Shown here: in pieces, positions 63,409-64,000 of the stretch
How the letters are laid out: every line of letters starts with the position of its first letter
Numbering within the stretch: the first letter of the stretch is position 1
Assembly: GCA_023418505.1 (NCBI GenBank)
Contig: JAEZZR010000001.1
Span: forward strand, 316,353 to 380,352
Source of the DNA: Actinomycetes bacterium
GTDB lineage: Bacteria > Actinomycetota > Actinomycetes > Mycobacteriales > Mycobacteriaceae
Direction of reading: 5' to 3'
DNA length: 64,000 nt
The notes under the pieces: model-generated
What the model was told of the DNA's origin: nothing
What the model saw: the letters and a program-made list of their open reading frames with translations, nothing else
Database searches by the model: none
Program-made: the position numbers and the translations under genes

Positions 63409-63435
63409 TGTGGATAACTATCCAGATGTGGAAAA
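63409..63435. promoter_or_regulatory. Pair of DnaA-box-like sites upstream of ssd
   Basis: TGTGGATAA (63409-63417, exact consensus on the minus strand TTATCCACA) and TGTGGAAAA (63427-63435, TTTTCCACA) are 18 bases apart, both fit TTWTNCACA. A weaker AGTGGAAAG is at 63456-63464. They lie 66-120 bases before the ssd start. Confidence 0.5.
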
Positions 63436-63466
63436 CACCTGCCTAACCTACTGGCAGTGGAAAGTG

Positions 63467-63495
63467 TTGACAGCTTTCCCGTCTGGGGTTAGATT
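63467..63495 (+). promoter_or_regulatory. Strong orphan promoter
   Basis: TTGACA (63467-63472), 17-base spacer, TAGATT (63490-63495). No plus-strand gene follows in the window; transcription would enter hairpins and run antisense to the Abi remnant. Confidence 0.5.
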
Positions 63496-63501
63496 GGTTT
63501 T

Positions 63502-63616
63502 TGTTCATTTGGAGCGGGGCTTTTGCCCCGCATTGAGCTCTGATCTATCAATGACTGAAGTCGTGGTAGGCCATCTCTCCCACAACGCCTCGAAGCTTAG
63601 GCTTCGGGGCGTTGTG
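63502..63616 (+). ncRNA. Candidate small RNA upstream of ssd
   Basis: Behind the orphan promoter lie GCGGGGC-TTTT-GCCCCGC (63513-63530) and a 16-bp stem CACAACGCCTCGAAGC/GCTTCGGGGCGTTGTG (63581-63616, TTAG loop, one G-T pair). No reading frame with a ribosome site is apparent. The 6C small RNA of Mycobacteriales lies beside ssd, but its C6 loops are not visible, so family assignment is not made. No U-run follows the second stem. Confidence 0.3.
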
Positions 63617-63884
63617 CGTAGGCGCGAGTAATCGCTTTTTCCTTTTTCAAATACGCTGCAAGATCTGCATTTACAGCTCGTGCGACAACAAGACAGTTCT
63701 GGTGAATCACATTGACGTTATCCCGCACGATGGGTCGCCGATGGGCTGCACGATTGCGTACTCGATGCAGTAACCGAACTCGGCCAAGAAACCTGCGTTC
63801 ATTCGGCATCCCAGATGCGGTTAACTCTAACTGCAGATTTGGCAGCAGTGCTTCTCTCCAGAGGGTCAGCTTGAGGGTTAAGGG
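63597..63884 (-). pseudogene. 3' remnant of an Abi-like family gene
   Basis: The open frame between TGA (63885-63887) and TAA (63597-63599) encodes 95 residues that read like the C-terminus of actinobacterial Abi-like abortive-infection proteins: LTLWREALLPNL, RRFLGRVRLLHRVRNRAAH (the Abi LRNRxAHHEP motif, here RNRAAHRRPI) and NADLAAYLKKEKAITRA. The N-terminal ~200 residues are missing; upstream bases to 64000 do not continue it in any frame I checked. A start at ATG 63809 would give only 70 residues. Confidence 0.5.
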
Positions 63885-63887
63885 TCA

Positions 63888-64000
63888 AAAAGCGTGTCTG
63901 AAACCACCCAAAAACACCCTATAACCTCGAACGTCACCCAAAATATATGCCCTACAAGCATATACCCACCCCATTGACCACAAAATCCCCGGTGTTGCAC
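63888..64000. other. Non-coding right edge of the window
   Basis: A/C-rich on the plus strand, with words such as AAACCACCCAAAAACACCC and AAAATATATGCC. It differs in composition from the rest of the window. I see no gene and no complete inverted repeat; it may be the edge of an inserted element lying beyond the window. Confidence 0.3.

Noticed and set aside
1..64000. CRISPR array
   Set aside because: No series of regularly spaced identical repeats was found; the short tandem repeats listed are adjacent or only two or three copies.

Overview
The window looks like the chromosome of a Corynebacterium (order Mycobacteriales). The evidence is the mycothiol gene mshA, the SenX3-RegX3 pair, the 33-residue ribosomal protein bS22, a uroporphyrinogen methyltransferase/synthase fusion, an LmeA-like protein, and two blocks whose gene order matches the corynebacterial/mycobacterial pattern (grx-hemA-hemC-hemD-hemB, and tRNA-Thr-holB-cyaB-topA-cspA-helicase-tad-ssd). 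I cannot name the species. Base composition is fairly even, with no obviously foreign block except perhaps the last ~400 bases.

Layout. 1-6.5 kb: early haem/sirohaem operon on the minus strand. 6.5-12.6 kb: HAD phosphatase, bS22, a small HTH protein, proC, a membrane protein, a Ppx/GppA phosphatase and a cysteine-rich unknown. 12.6-20.6 kb: regX3/senX3, gpmA, a YbjN-like gene, mshA, fadD, murB. 20.7-25.8 kb: DUF2505, a methyltransferase, an LmeA-like lipoprotein-type protein, purU, two membrane proteins. 25.9-39.8 kb: central carbon block with sdhCAB, a GH65 disaccharide phosphorylase plus beta-phosphoglucomutase, malate synthase and isocitrate lyase (divergent), a DoxX-like protein and lpd. 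39.9-48.7 kb: flippase-like protein, two GT2 glycosyltransferases, DUF2304, three transporters and galE. 48.9-63.3 kb: tRNA-Thr(CGU), DNA polymerase III delta prime, class III adenylate cyclase, topA, cspA, an MrfA/YprA-type helicase and a compact tad pilus locus with its ssd gene. 63.4-64 kb: DnaA-box-like sites, a strong orphan promoter with hairpins, and the 3' remnant of an Abi-like gene.

How it fits together. sdhCAB, aceA and malate synthase form the core of acetate growth (TCA cycle plus glyoxylate shunt). Their control regions, and the region between two divergent MFS transporters, carry C5/G5 blocks of the kind bound by the corynebacterial acetate regulator RamA; this suggests a local acetate/organic acid regulon, which is an inference. 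The GH65 enzyme with beta-phosphoglucomutase would turn an alpha-linked glucose disaccharide and phosphate into glucose plus glucose 6-phosphate. Many monocistronic genes have a -10 hexamer 6-9 bases before the start codon and no Shine-Dalgarno, so leaderless translation appears common. No CRISPR array, rRNA, intact insertion sequence or intact prophage is visible. The strongest leads for follow-up are the C5/G5 regulatory arrays, the DtxR-like box on the sdh promoter, the terminator-like hairpin inside the doxX leader, the tad locus without a visible prepilin peptidase, and the truncated abi gene next to the ssd upstream region.
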